A DNA stretch of 64,000 nt from CAJBVW01 sp964457335 (lineage in GTDB: Bacteria > Myxococcota_A > UBA796 > SXON01): positions 1 to 64,000 of the forward strand of contig CAYWGD010000025.1 in NCBI GenBank assembly GCA_964457335.1, read 5' to 3'. Below are positions 51,379 to 61,317 of this stretch, piece by piece. Below the pieces are notes generated by a model, which had not been told where the DNA came from, made no database searches, and saw only the letters and a list, made by a program, of their open reading frames with translations. The translations under genes and the position numbers were made by a program. Within the stretch, counting starts at the first letter, position 1. Every line of letters starts with the position of its first letter.

Positions 51379-52035
51379 ATGTACGCCAGCGCACTCCTTT
51401 CCTCCGTGCCCCACGCCTTCACCGGGGCCGCCGACGGCGATCACCGCCCCGGTGCCGACGGGGACGCCGCGGCGCGCCTCGTGGCGGCGCTGGGAGGGGA
51501 GGGGCCGGTGCGGTCCGTCACCCAGGTGCACGGCGCGCGCGTGGTCCGCGCGGAGGACGCCGACCTCGCGGTCGAGGCCGACGCCATCGTCTCCACCCGC
51601 CCGGGCGCGGTGATCGCGGTTCGTGTCGCGGACTGCGTGCCGGTGCTGCTCGCGGCGCCCGGGGGCGTGGCCGCCGTGCACGCGGGGTGGCGCGGGACGG
51701 CCGCCGACGTCGTCCGCGCGGCCCTCGACGAGCTGCGCCGGGCCACGGGCGCCCGCCCCGGCGACGTGCGCGCGGCGGTCGGGCCGTCCATCTGCGGGGC
51801 CTGCTACGAGGTGGGCGACGAGGTGATCGCGGCCGTCGCCGCCGTCGCCCCGGGAGCAAGCTGGCGCGTCGGCGCGCGCAACGTCGACCTCGCCGAGGCC
51901 AACGCGGCCATCCTCCGCGCCGAGGGCGTGGCGGTGGACGTGCTCGGGCGCTGCACCCGCTGCGGGACCGGCTTCTGGTCCTACCGCCGCGACGGACCGG
52001 CCGGCGGGCGCCAGGTCGGGGCGATCCGCCTGTGA
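51379..52035 (+). CDS. pgeF: Peptidoglycan editing factor PgeF (YfiH family)
   Basis: 218 residues of the multicopper-oxidase-like YfiH family. Conserved pieces are VTQVHGARVV, VADCVPVLL, VHAGWRGTAA, GPSICGACYEVGDEV and CTRCGTGFWSYRRDG; the His and Cys form the metal site. In E. coli PgeF removes mis-incorporated residues from UDP-MurNAc-linked precursors, while homologues act as purine nucleoside phosphorylases. Either role is possible. Its GTG-started neighbour overlaps the stop by GTGA. Confidence 0.92.
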   Translation: MYASALLSSVPHAFTGAADGDHRPGADGDAAARLVAALGGEGPVRSVTQVHGARVVRAEDADLAVEADAIVSTRPGAVIAVRVADCVPVLLAAPGGVAAVHAGWRGTAADVVRAALDELRRATGARPGDVRAAVGPSICGACYEVGDEVIAAVAAVAPGASWRVGARNVDLAEANAAILRAEGVAVDVLGRCTRCGTGFWSYRRDGPAGGRQVGAIRL

Positions 52036-53063
52036 CCGCGCTCCTCGTGCTCTTCGCGTGCAGCGACCCCGCCCTGGAGCCGTTCGAGAAGTCGCTCGCC
52101 GCCTACGAGGCCGGCACCGCCGCGCTCGCGGCGAAGGACCCCGCGACCGCCGCGGAGCGCTTCGCCGAGGCCCGCACGCACGACCCGCGCAGCGTCCCGC
52201 TCGTGCTCTGGGAGGCGAAGGCGCTCGCCGAGGCCGGGAAGCTCGACGAGGCCGACGCCCGCGTCACGGAGATCATCCAGGCCGAGCCGACCATCGCGAC
52301 CGCCTGGTACAACCGGGCCGCGTGGCGGGCCCGCGCCGGCCGGATGGAGGACGCCGCGAACGACCTGCGCCAGGCGCTCTCGCTCGGCGCGCGCTCCCCG
52401 CTCGAGGCCGCCGACGACCCCGACTTCGCCACCGCCCGCGCGCACCCCGCGTTCGCCGACGTGCTGCCCGCGCAGCCGTTGGAGGCGAGCGTCCGCGGCG
52501 CCGACGGGGCCGTGTTCGTGGGCAGCCGCTACCCCCTCGAGCTCACGATCGCGGCGCTCCCGTCCGCGGAGCTCGCCGTGGCCCGCGAGGGCGCGGACCC
52601 CGGGTGCCTGCGCCTCGGCCGCGTCGTGCAGGACGACCGCGCGGAGGCGGGCCGCCTCACGCGCGTGCTCACCGTCGAGCTCCGTGCCGAGGGCCCCTGC
52701 GACACGACGGTGGGCCCCTTCGTCGTGACCGCGGGGAGCGCCCGCGTCTCGCTCGATCCCGTCCCCGTGAAGGTCGAGGCGCCCCCCGGCGCGCCGCCCG
52801 CCGCGGGGATCCAGCCGCTGCCGTCGGTCCTGCCGCTCCCGGGCGCGCTCGCCCCGCCCGACGCGGGCTTCGCGGCCCGCCGTGTCGGCGACGGCGTGGT
52901 CGCGATGGGCCGCCCCGACCGCACCGTCACCGGCAACGGGGGCCGCCCCGACGTGCTGCTCGAGTGGCGCGTCGCCGGCCAGACCCGCGCCACGGGCGGC
53001 TGGTGGCGCGCGGCGGGGCCCGTTTCGCTCGCGGCGGAGGGCTGGACCGAGGTGGTGGAGTAG
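52032..53063 (+). CDS. TPR-containing lipoprotein
   Basis: 343 residues. The GTG start overlaps the pgeF stop, giving a very short signal MTALLVLFACSD with lipobox LFAC (Cys 10). TPR-like helices span about 15-125 (YEAGTAALAAKDPATAAERF, EADARVTEIIQAEPTIATAW). The rest (150-343) is beta-rich and Pro/Ala rich with no recognised domain and ends in an acidic turn. It may be an envelope protein; function unknown. The compound palindromic repeat starts a few bases after its stop. Confidence 0.72.
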   Translation: MTALLVLFACSDPALEPFEKSLAAYEAGTAALAAKDPATAAERFAEARTHDPRSVPLVLWEAKALAEAGKLDEADARVTEIIQAEPTIATAWYNRAAWRARAGRMEDAANDLRQALSLGARSPLEAADDPDFATARAHPAFADVLPAQPLEASVRGADGAVFVGSRYPLELTIAALPSAELAVAREGADPGCLRLGRVVQDDRAEAGRLTRVLTVELRAEGPCDTTVGPFVVTAGSARVSLDPVPVKVEAPPGAPPAAGIQPLPSVLPLPGALAPPDAGFAARRVGDGVVAMGRPDRTVTGNGGRPDVLLEWRVAGQTRATGGWWRAAGPVSLAAEGWTEVVE

Positions 53064-53066
53064 GTG

Positions 53067-53327
53067 TTCCTGGGGCGGGGGGCCTCATCGGCCCCCTCAC
53101 GGCCGGCTTGCCGCCGGCCTCCGGGGGCGGGCTGCGTCCCCTCCGGCGCTTGCCGCGCCGGACCCTCGCAGCGCTCGGGTCGGGGACTCCGCGAGGCCTG
53201 CGGCCTCCCCCGCAACGCCCCCGCTCCTGCGTGGGGGCGGCCTCTCGCGCGCCGGAGGAGACAACGCCCCGCCGCCACGCAAGATCGGGGGGCGTTGCGG
53301 GGGGGCCCGGCCCCCCCGCCCCAAGAA
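53067..53327. repeat. Compound palindromic intergenic element (REP/MITE-like)
   Basis: The gap between the TPR lipoprotein and the beta-helix gene is filled by a 261 base GC-rich element. Its left end (53067-53084, TTCCTGGGGCGGGGGGCC) is the inverse of its right end (53309-53327). Inside it, CCCCCGCAACGCCCCCG (about 53206-53222) and its inverse (about 53287-53304) form a second inverted pair. The right-end half, in inverse orientation, recurs at 63926-63991. This is the look of a repeated non-coding palindromic element rather than coding sequence; no open frame fits. Confidence 0.75.
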
Positions 53328-53354
53328 GATCCCCCCGAAAACCACGCCCCGGCG

Positions 53355-56318
53355 CTACTCGCCGCAGCTGTCCTCGCAGTCGAGGTGCGCGCCGAGCAGG
53401 TTGCCCGTGAGCGTGTTGCCGGCGCAGACGGTGAGCGTGACCGCGTCGCAGGTCATGCCGTACTCGGTGTTGTCCGAGAACGAGTTGCCCTGCACGTCGG
53501 CGGTGACGTTCGAGAGCTCGAGGCCGTCGTAGCCCGAGGTGGACGCGCCGGAGCTGTGGATCGAGGCCGTGCCGCCGCTCACCGAGATGCCGCTCGAGCC
53601 GGCGTCCGTGACCGACACGCCGGAGAGCGTGGCGACCGTGTCCGCGTCGATCGACTCGGTGGTGCCGGCCTCGTAGCTGTAGGCCGAGTAGCTGTCGGTC
53701 AGATCGATGCCGATGCCCGCGGGCGCCGAGACCGTCACGCCCGTCAGGCTCGCCGTCGTGAGCCCCTGGAGCGTGACGCCGTCGCGCGACGCGGCGCTCA
53801 CCGTCACGTTGTCGAAGCTGGCCGAGCCGCCGGACAACGCGATGCCGGTGGAGCCCGACGAGGCGATCGTGACGTTGGTGGCGGTCACCGCGGTGGCGGC
53901 GTCGAGGTCCGTGTAGGTGTACGTGTAGCTGCCGGTGTCGGGGTCGTAGGTGTAGCCGTAGTCGTAGGTGCGCGACGTGGACGACAACCCGGCGCCGCTC
54001 ACGTCGCCGAGCGACACGTCGGCGAGCGTGAGCTCGCCGATCGCGGTGGCGGAGATGCCACCGGAGTCGGCGCCCTCGAGCGAGACGTTCGACAACGCGA
54101 CGGTGCCGAAGTCGGCGTAGGAGTTGCTGAAGCTGAACGCGGTCGACGAGGCGCGGCCCGCCGCGACGTCGGAGACCTCCACGTCCGGCGAGTAGCTGGT
54201 CCAGCTGCCGGCCACGACGTAGCCGCCGACATCCCCGGCCTCGAGCCCGCTCACGTCGATCTCGGCGTCGTAGGCGTACAGCAGCGTGGAGTACGCGGAG
54301 GCGACGGTGACGTCCTGGATGTCGATGGAGCCCGGCATGTCGGTGATGCTGCCGGCGCCGTCGTCGTAGTAGTAGCCGGAGACGTAGAAGACCGAGTTCG
54401 AGGACTGGTAGCTGTACGAGTAGATGAGCTCGTCGTCCTCGTAGTAGGCGTACTCGACGAGGTCGGAGATGCGCGTCGTGCCGACGGTGACATCCGACAC
54501 CTCGACGCCGCCCTGGCTGGACTGCACCACCGGGCCCACGACGTCGTCCACGACGTTGTCGGCGAAGATCGCCGGCGTGCCGGTGGGCATCTGGTAGAAG
54601 TAGGCGATCGAGCTCTCGTAGTCGGTCCAGGTGTTGCCCGTGACCTCGGCCTCGCCCACGCCCGAGAAGGTGAGGCTCGTGTCGCCGCTCGTGAACGTGT
54701 TGTTCGTCACGTAGACGGCGCCGGAGAGGTAGGCGACGAGGTCCTGGCCCTGGCCGCTGCTGTACTCGCTGCGGCCGATGTAGGTGCCGTAGTCGTACTC
54801 GTAGACGGCGCCCGACTTGTTGTTCACGAAGGTGTTCCCGTCGAGGACGAGCACGCCCTGCGCGTCGTAGACGCTGCCGCTGTCGGAGCCGTTGGTGAAG
54901 GTCGTGCCGCTGACGCTGCCGACGTTCTGGTAGTTCACGAACCCGATGCAGGCGTTGCCGTCGAACGTCGAGTTCGTGATCGTGGCGGTGCCGAGGAGCG
55001 CGCTGAGCCCCCAGCCGGCGTTGCCCTGGACCGTGACGCCGTCGAACGCCAGCTCGGAGTAGACGGCGAGCGTCGCGGCCGACTGGTCGATGTAGCCGTT
55101 GCAGGGCTCGGCGAGCTCGGGCTCGCGGGTGTTCGTGACCGAGAGGCCGGAGACGGTGCCCTCGGCGTAGACGAAGTACGCGCCCCAGCGGCCCACGTCG
55201 TCGACGGTGCCGCCGGTCATCGTGAGCGTCGCCATCTCCTCGTCGTTCGGCTGGACGATGACGCCGTAGTTCTCGTAGCCGCTGACGGCGATGTCGGTGA
55301 GCTCGACGACGTCGCCCGCGATGTTGATGCCGCCGCACCAGGGGTTCCCGTCCTGGCCCCACTCGTCGTAGGTGAGCGAGCAGGAGGTGCCGGTGACGGT
55401 GGAGACGGTGGTGGCGTTCAGCGAGACGCTCGGGCCGTCCGCGTACAGGCCCTGCAGGTAGCTGCCCGTGACCGCGACGTTGTCGAAGTCGTAGGTGGAG
55501 TCGAAGCCGAAGACGCCGATGTAGATGACGTCGCTGATGGAGCTGTCGGTGAAGGTGAGGTCGGAGTCGACGGCGTACAGCCCGATGCCGTCGGCGCCCG
55601 CGACGGCGGAGCCCGAGAAGGTGAGGGTGGAGCCCTCGACCTGGATGGCGTAGCCGTCGCTCACGTCGTCCGAGAGCATGAGCGTGCCGGTGATCGTCGA
55701 GTCGGCCACGCTGACGACGGCGTCGTCAGCGATGTCGAGGCCGAAGGACGCCGGGTACTCGAGGACCGTGTTGGACAGCGCGATCTCGCCGCCCGAGATC
55801 TGGATGCCGCCCGCGGCCGGCTGGACGATGGTGAGGCCGTCGATGGTGGCCGTCGCGTCGTTCGTGGTGAGCCCCCAGCTCCCCGCGGCCGCGACGTTGA
55901 TCGCGGTCAGCACCGCGTCCGTGGCGCCGTCGAGCACGATGGCGGTGCGGGGCGACTCGAGCACGAGGTTCTCGACGGTGACGCCCGCGCCCGTGATGGT
56001 GAGCGGCACGTCGCTCCCCGGGCCGTTCAGGAACACGCCGCCGGCGGTCGCGCCGCGGATCGTGACCCCCTTGTCGACGACGACGGCCTCCTCGTACGTG
56101 CCGTCGCAGAGCTCGATGAGGCTGCCCTCGGACGCGACCGTGATCGCGTCGGCGAGCTTCGCGTAGCCCCCGCCGCCGTCGACGGTGATGCAGCCGCTCT
56201 CGTACTGGATGTCGGTGTCGTCGGGGTCGGTGTCGATGCCGGCGGTGTCGTCCTTGCCGCCCGCGGGCGGACATCCGGTGAGCGCCAGCAGGAAGAGGAT
56301 CGGGGTCGTCGTGCGCAT
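53355..56318 (-). CDS. Right-handed beta-helix lipoprotein
   Basis: 987 residues. Signal and lipobox are MRTTTPILFLLALTGC (Cys 16), followed by an Asp/Thr-rich linker (AGIDTDPDDTDIQ). Residues about 60-960 are a continuous run of 20-25 residue coils rich in Val, Thr, Ser, Gly and Asp with stacked patterns such as GVTVENLVLES, ATIDGLTIVQP and NASFDNVTVSA, typical of parallel beta-helix proteins (NosD/pectate-lyase-like). The C-terminus has CDAVTLTVCAGN and ends CEDSCGE. It is probably exposed on the surface and may bind polysaccharide. No catalytic residues can be identified. Confidence 0.85.
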   Translation of the reverse strand: MRTTTPILFLLALTGCPPAGGKDDTAGIDTDPDDTDIQYESGCITVDGGGGYAKLADAITVASEGSLIELCDGTYEEAVVVDKGVTIRGATAGGVFLNGPGSDVPLTITGAGVTVENLVLESPRTAIVLDGATDAVLTAINVAAAGSWGLTTNDATATIDGLTIVQPAAGGIQISGGEIALSNTVLEYPASFGLDIADDAVVSVADSTITGTLMLSDDVSDGYAIQVEGSTLTFSGSAVAGADGIGLYAVDSDLTFTDSSISDVIYIGVFGFDSTYDFDNVAVTGSYLQGLYADGPSVSLNATTVSTVTGTSCSLTYDEWGQDGNPWCGGINIAGDVVELTDIAVSGYENYGVIVQPNDEEMATLTMTGGTVDDVGRWGAYFVYAEGTVSGLSVTNTREPELAEPCNGYIDQSAATLAVYSELAFDGVTVQGNAGWGLSALLGTATITNSTFDGNACIGFVNYQNVGSVSGTTFTNGSDSGSVYDAQGVLVLDGNTFVNNKSGAVYEYDYGTYIGRSEYSSGQGQDLVAYLSGAVYVTNNTFTSGDTSLTFSGVGEAEVTGNTWTDYESSIAYFYQMPTGTPAIFADNVVDDVVGPVVQSSQGGVEVSDVTVGTTRISDLVEYAYYEDDELIYSYSYQSSNSVFYVSGYYYDDGAGSITDMPGSIDIQDVTVASAYSTLLYAYDAEIDVSGLEAGDVGGYVVAGSWTSYSPDVEVSDVAAGRASSTAFSFSNSYADFGTVALSNVSLEGADSGGISATAIGELTLADVSLGDVSGAGLSSTSRTYDYGYTYDPDTGSYTYTYTDLDAATAVTATNVTIASSGSTGIALSGGSASFDNVTVSAASRDGVTLQGLTTASLTGVTVSAPAGIGIDLTDSYSAYSYEAGTTESIDADTVATLSGVSVTDAGSSGISVSGGTASIHSSGASTSGYDGLELSNVTADVQGNSFSDNTEYGMTCDAVTLTVCAGNTLTGNLLGAHLDCEDSCGE

Positions 56319-56456
56319 CGAGGGGGTCTCCTACGACCCGGCACGGTACCGCCGGCGCGGCCGAACCACAAGCACCCGATCGCGGGGCCGTGACGCGGGC
56401 GACGTGCCGACACGGTCCCGCCCGCGATAGGCGTGCGGACCCTTTCCGGAGCGACC

Positions 56457-58013
<1,557 letters not shown>

Positions 58014-58073
58014 ATCCACGCCGACCGCGCGCGTGCCCGGACGCGGGGGGCCCCCGGACGATCCGACTGGGGG

Positions 58074-58787
58074 CTACCGCCGCCGGCGCCGCCTGGTGCG
58101 GCCCGTGAGCGCCGCGAGGAGCTGCTCCCGCATCGGCGCGCGCATGCGGTCCAGGGCGGCGAGCTTGGCCTTCCCGCTCGCGCCGACGGTGCCGCCCAGC
58201 TCCTCGATCGCCGTGGTGAGCTCGACGATGTCCTGCCCCGCGAGCACGCTCGCCTCCGCGGGCGGCTCCTGGAGCGCGAGGGCGGCATGGAGGGCGGGCA
58301 GCGCCGCCGGATCGCCGTAGATCGCGAAGTGGCCGGCGTAGAGCCCGGGCAGCCGCTTCAGGCCGGCCAGCAGCACCGCGAGGATCCGGGGGTCCCGCAC
58401 GCCCGACTTCGCGAGCGCCTCGGCCCCCGCGTCGACGGCCGCCTCGTTGCCCTTCAGCGTGGTCAGGACCAGCGTGTGCTCGAGCGCTGCCGGCCCCAGC
58501 CGGGACAACGCGTCGATGCACGTGGAGTAGAGGATCTCCATCGGCTCGCACTTCGAGACGGCCGAGACGAGCGCGGGCGCGCCGTCGGGGCTCCCGATGT
58601 CGCCGAGCAGGGAGGCGGCGTGGATGGGGGCCCAGCCCTCGCCGGGGGCCGTCTCCTGGTGGAGGGCCTCGTCGCTGAGCACATCGCAGAGCGGCCCGAC
58701 CGCCGCGGGGCCGAGCGCGGCGATCGCCCGCCTCGTCGAAGCGGGGAGCTCCTCACCCGCCTGGATCAACGTCACGCGCACGTCCAT
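58074..58787 (-). CDS. HEAT-repeat-like helical protein
   Basis: 237 residues, ATG with GGGAGG 8 bases upstream. It is built of paired helices about 30-35 residues apart (TRRAIAALGPAAVGPLCDVL, AASLLGDIGSPDGAPALVSAV, CIDALSRLGPAALEHTLVLT, GAEALAKSGVRDPRILAVLL), the pattern of HEAT or PBS-lyase-type repeats. It ends in a run of Arg after ALTGRT. It has no signal peptide and is probably a cytoplasmic protein-binding scaffold. It is convergent with pccB-type gene and divergent from rpsP. Confidence 0.75.
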   Translation of the reverse strand: MDVRVTLIQAGEELPASTRRAIAALGPAAVGPLCDVLSDEALHQETAPGEGWAPIHAASLLGDIGSPDGAPALVSAVSKCEPMEILYSTCIDALSRLGPAALEHTLVLTTLKGNEAAVDAGAEALAKSGVRDPRILAVLLAGLKRLPGLYAGHFAIYGDPAALPALHAALALQEPPAEASVLAGQDIVELTTAIEELGGTVGASGKAKLAALDRMRAPMREQLLAALTGRTRRRRRR

Positions 58788-58845
58788 GTCGTCGCCTCCC
58801 GCCGGACCGGCTAACCCGCGCTGGGGCTCTGTCCCGGCGAGGGTC

Positions 58846-58872
58846 TTGACGCCTCGCCCTCCACCGCATAAA
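58846..58872 (+). promoter_or_regulatory. Promoter of the rpsP operon
   Basis: TTGACG (58846-58851), 15 bases, then CATAAA (58867-58872). rpsP starts 29 bases further on. The layout matches the tRNA-Phe, tRNA-Gln, yceD and rpsO promoters. Confidence 0.6.
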
Positions 58873-58901
58873 GACGCGGGCTCGCAAGCCCAGGAAGATT
58901 C

Positions 58902-59162
58902 ATGGTTCGCATCCGCCTCACCCGTCTCGGCGCCAAGAAGAAGCCTTTCTACCGCGTCGTCGTCGCCGACTCCCGCACCCCGCGCGATGGCCGCGCGCTC
59001 GACACCCTCGGGCACTACAACCCGATGGAGGAGCCGCCGATCGTCAACATCGACGTGGCGCGCGCCGACTACTGGATCTCCAAGGGCGCCCAGCCGTCCG
59101 AGACGGTGGCGAACCTGATCAAGCGCGCCCGCGAGGCCGCCCCGGCCGAGAGCCAGGCGTGA
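58902..59162 (+). CDS. rpsP: 30S ribosomal protein S16
   Basis: 86 residues starting MVRIRLTRLGAKKKPFYRVVVAD, the conserved S16 N-terminus, with LDTLGHYNPM and ADYWISKGAQPSETVANLI. AGGA lies 6 bases before the ATG. S16 binds 16S rRNA early in 30S assembly. Its stop overlaps the GTG of khpA. Confidence 0.98.
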   Translation: MVRIRLTRLGAKKKPFYRVVVADSRTPRDGRALDTLGHYNPMEEPPIVNIDVARADYWISKGAQPSETVANLIKRAREAAPAESQA

Positions 59163-59416
59163 AGGCCCTCGTCGACCACGTGGTCCGCGGCCTCGTCAAG
59201 AACCCTGACGCGGTGCGGCTCAACTCGGTCGAAGGGGAGGCGTCCGTCCTCCTGGAGCTCTCCGTGGCCCCGGAGGACCTCGCGCGCGTGAAGGGCCCCA
59301 ACGGGGACACCCTTCGCGCCATCCGTACCGTCCTGTCGGCCTCCGCCGGCCGCCGCAAGGCCGTGCTGGAGCTGGTCGAGCCGCTCGGCGCCGCCTCCGC
59401 CGGCGAAGAAGAGTAG
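59159..59416 (+). CDS. khpA: KH-domain RNA-binding protein KhpA
   Basis: 85 residues. GTG start overlaps the rpsP stop (GTGA). A single KH domain covers most of the protein; the RNA-binding GxxG loop reads GPNG in VKGPNGDTLRAIRTVLS, and the DHVVRGLVKNPDAV helix precedes it. KhpA is an RNA chaperone that often lies between rpsP and rimM. The tail is acidic (GEEE) and ends at a TAG that is in frame with rimM. Confidence 0.92.
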   Translation: MKALVDHVVRGLVKNPDAVRLNSVEGEASVLLELSVAPEDLARVKGPNGDTLRAIRTVLSASAGRRKAVLELVEPLGAASAGEEE

Positions 59417-59446
59417 CGTCCCCTGGACGAGGTCGTCCTCGGCGAG

Positions 59447-59932
59447 GTGAACGGCGTGTTCGGCGTCCGTGGTGAAGTGCGCCTGATGCTGCACCACCGC
59501 GAAGGCCAGACGCTGTTCACCGAGCGCACCGTCACGCTGGTCTCACCCGACGGCGAGCGGCGCGACGTGCGCATCCGCGCCCGCAGCGGCGCCGGGAAGC
59601 GCGTGCTCGCGAAGATCACGGGCGTCGACACGCCCGAGGATGCCGCGGCGCTCATGGGCTACGCCATCGTGGTCGACCGGGCGACGCTCCCGCCGCCCGG
59701 CAAGGACGAGTACTACATCCACGACCTGCTCGACCTCGCCGTGCTCGACGAGTCGGGCACCGAGCTCGGCAAGCTCGCCGACGTGGTGAACGGCCCCGCG
59801 CACGACGTGTGGGTCGTCGAGACCGAAGGCGGCGAAGCCTTCGTCCTCGCCACCCCCGAGAACGTGAAGTCGGTCGACGTGGCCGCGGGTCGCATCGTCA
59901 TCGCCGACGGGGCGCTCGACACGGGGGAGTAG
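59447..59932 (+). CDS. rimM: Ribosome maturation factor RimM
   Basis: 161 residues from the first standard start codon, a GTG at 59447. The N-terminal barrel (NGVFGVRGEVRLMLH) and the C-terminal PRC barrel (EYYIHDLLDLAVLDESG) are clear; RimM helps assemble the 30S head. The first strand of the family (VVLGEV) lies just upstream, encoded by 59423-59446, where only CTG could start; that start would give 169 residues, the usual length. The frame continues from khpA with just a TAG and six codons in between. So either CTG initiates, or the N-terminus is trimmed, or some product comes by read-through. Confidence 0.9.
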   Translation: MNGVFGVRGEVRLMLHHREGQTLFTERTVTLVSPDGERRDVRIRARSGAGKRVLAKITGVDTPEDAAALMGYAIVVDRATLPPPGKDEYYIHDLLDLAVLDESGTELGKLADVVNGPAHDVWVVETEGGEAFVLATPENVKSVDVAAGRIVIADGALDTGE

Positions 59933-60640
59933 ATGCGGATCGACGTGCTCACGCTCTTCCCCGCGATGGTGGAGGGGCCGCTGAGGGAGTCGATGATCGG
60001 CCGCGCGCTGGAGGCGGGGCGCCTCGAGCTCGGCGTGCACGACATCCGCGCGCACGGCCTCGGCCGGCACCGCACGGTCGACGACGCGCCGTTCGGCGGC
60101 GGCTCCGGCATGGTGATGCGCGTCGACGTGCTCGATCCGGCCATCGCCGCGGTGCGGCGGCCCGAGAGCCACGTCGTGCTCTTCGAGCCGTCGGGCGCCC
60201 GCTTCGACCAGAAGATGGCCGAGCGCTTCGCCACGCTCCCGCACCTCGTGCTCGTCTGCGGGCACTACGAGGGCATCGACGCGCGCGTGCGCGAGCACCT
60301 CGTGGACGAGGTGGTGTCCATCGGCGACTACGTGCTCACGGGCGGGGAGTACGCGGCGCTGGTGGTGGTCGACGCGACCGCGCGGCTCCTCCCGGGCGTG
60401 CTCGGGAACGAGTCGAGCGCCGCGGACGAGTCCTTCACCTCCGGGCTCCTCGAGTACCCGCACTACACGCGGCCGCGGGAGTACAAGGGGTGGGAGGTGC
60501 CCGAGATCCTGCTCTCGGGGAACCACGGGAAGGTGGCGGAGTGGCGCCGGGAGCAGGCCCGCCTGCGCACGCTCGAGGTGCGCCCGGATCTCGCTCCGCC
60601 CGAGGCTCCGCCGGCGCCGAAGCGTCGTCGCCGCTCTTGA
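59933..60640 (+). CDS. trmD: tRNA (guanine-N1)-methyltransferase TrmD
   Basis: 235 residues with the knotted SPOUT fold: MRIDVLTLFPAM at the start, PFGGGSGMVMRV, VCGHYEGIDARV, SIGDYVLTGGEYAALVV and YTRPREYKGWEVPEILLSGNH. It methylates G37 in several tRNAs. It begins at the base after the rimM stop. The C-terminal tail is Pro/Ala/Arg-rich (PPEAPPAPKRRRRS). The usual next gene rplS is missing; instead a promoter overlaps the stop and rpsO follows. Confidence 0.97.
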   Translation: MRIDVLTLFPAMVEGPLRESMIGRALEAGRLELGVHDIRAHGLGRHRTVDDAPFGGGSGMVMRVDVLDPAIAAVRRPESHVVLFEPSGARFDQKMAERFATLPHLVLVCGHYEGIDARVREHLVDEVVSIGDYVLTGGEYAALVVVDATARLLPGVLGNESSAADESFTSGLLEYPHYTRPREYKGWEVPEILLSGNHGKVAEWRREQARLRTLEVRPDLAPPEAPPAPKRRRRS

Positions 60641-60663
60641 CGCTGCTGTCTCCCTGGGCTAAG
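60637..60663 (+). promoter_or_regulatory. Promoter of rpsO
   Basis: TTGACG (60637-60642), with the trmD stop inside it, then 15 bases and GCTAAG (60658-60663), a weak -10. The leader to rpsO would be about 105 bases, long enough for the S15 autoregulation known in other bacteria, though no specific fold is claimed. Confidence 0.5.
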
Positions 60664-60773
60664 AGGGGCCGCCAACCCGATGTCTGCGACCGGGCGGGAT
60701 GGGGCGCCTCTCTCCGAAGCGTCCCGGGCCATGCCCACCCGGCTGCGGAATCGCTCTACCCGAGGAATACGAC

Positions 60774-61043
60774 ATGGCCATGACCGACCAGCGCAAGGCG
60801 GAGCTCATCGCGAAGTACCGCCGCCACGAGACCGACGCGGGCTCCCCCGAGGTGCAGATCGCGCTCCTCACCGAGCGCATCAACGAGCTTCAGCCGCACT
60901 TCAAGGAGCACGACAAGGACCACCACTCCAAGCGTGGCCTCCTCAAGCTCGTCGGTCAGCGCCGCCGCCTCCTCCGCTACCTGAAGGCGACCGACACAGG
61001 TCGGTACGACGCCCTGGTGGCGGGCCTGGGCCTCCGCCGCTGA
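60774..61043 (+). CDS. rpsO: 30S ribosomal protein S15
   Basis: 89 residues, exactly the usual length. The first of two nearby ATGs is used, with GAGG 8 bases upstream. Conserved text includes TDAGSPEVQIALLTERINELQPH and HHSKRGLLKLVGQRRRLLRYL. S15 binds 16S rRNA at the central three-way junction and represses its own mRNA in many species. A perfect terminator follows; pnp comes next as in most bacteria. Confidence 0.97.
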   Translation: MAMTDQRKAELIAKYRRHETDAGSPEVQIALLTERINELQPHFKEHDKDHHSKRGLLKLVGQRRRLLRYLKATDTGRYDALVAGLGLRR

Positions 61044-61051
61044 CGACCGGG

Positions 61052-61081
61052 ACGGCAGCTTCGGCTGCCGTTCGTTCTTTT
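61052..61081 (+). terminator. Intrinsic terminator after rpsO
   Basis: An 8 bp perfect stem ACGGCAGC/GCTGCCGT closed by a TTCG tetraloop (61052-61071) is followed by TCGTTCTTTT. It is the cleanest intrinsic terminator in the window and separates rpsO from pnp. Confidence 0.9.
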
Positions 61082-61317
61082 CCACACCACTTTCCGCAAC
61101 CCCCCCGAAGGGGTTCCTCCGCTCCGCAGACCTCCGCGGGCTGAGCGCGGCCGCCCACCGTGTACGGTGGGATCGGCACGAGCTCATTCCGAGCAGGTCT
61201 ACGGTGACTGTGGGACGAGGGGATCGATTCGGGGGACAACCGCGCGCTCGGGAAGCCACCCGTGCGCGCTCGCCCGGCCGGTGATCGCCGGCGGGCTCGT
61301 TTCCCAGAGGTATCCCC
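61082..61317 (+). other. pnp leader region
   Basis: 236 bases before pnp with no gene. It holds a 7 bp hairpin CCCACCG/CGGTGGG with loop TGTA (61154-61171). E. coli pnp represses itself by cutting a leader stem with RNase III; a similar role for this hairpin is possible but unproven. AGAGG lies 7 bases before the pnp ATG. No promoter of the five-fold shared layout was found. Confidence 0.45.
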
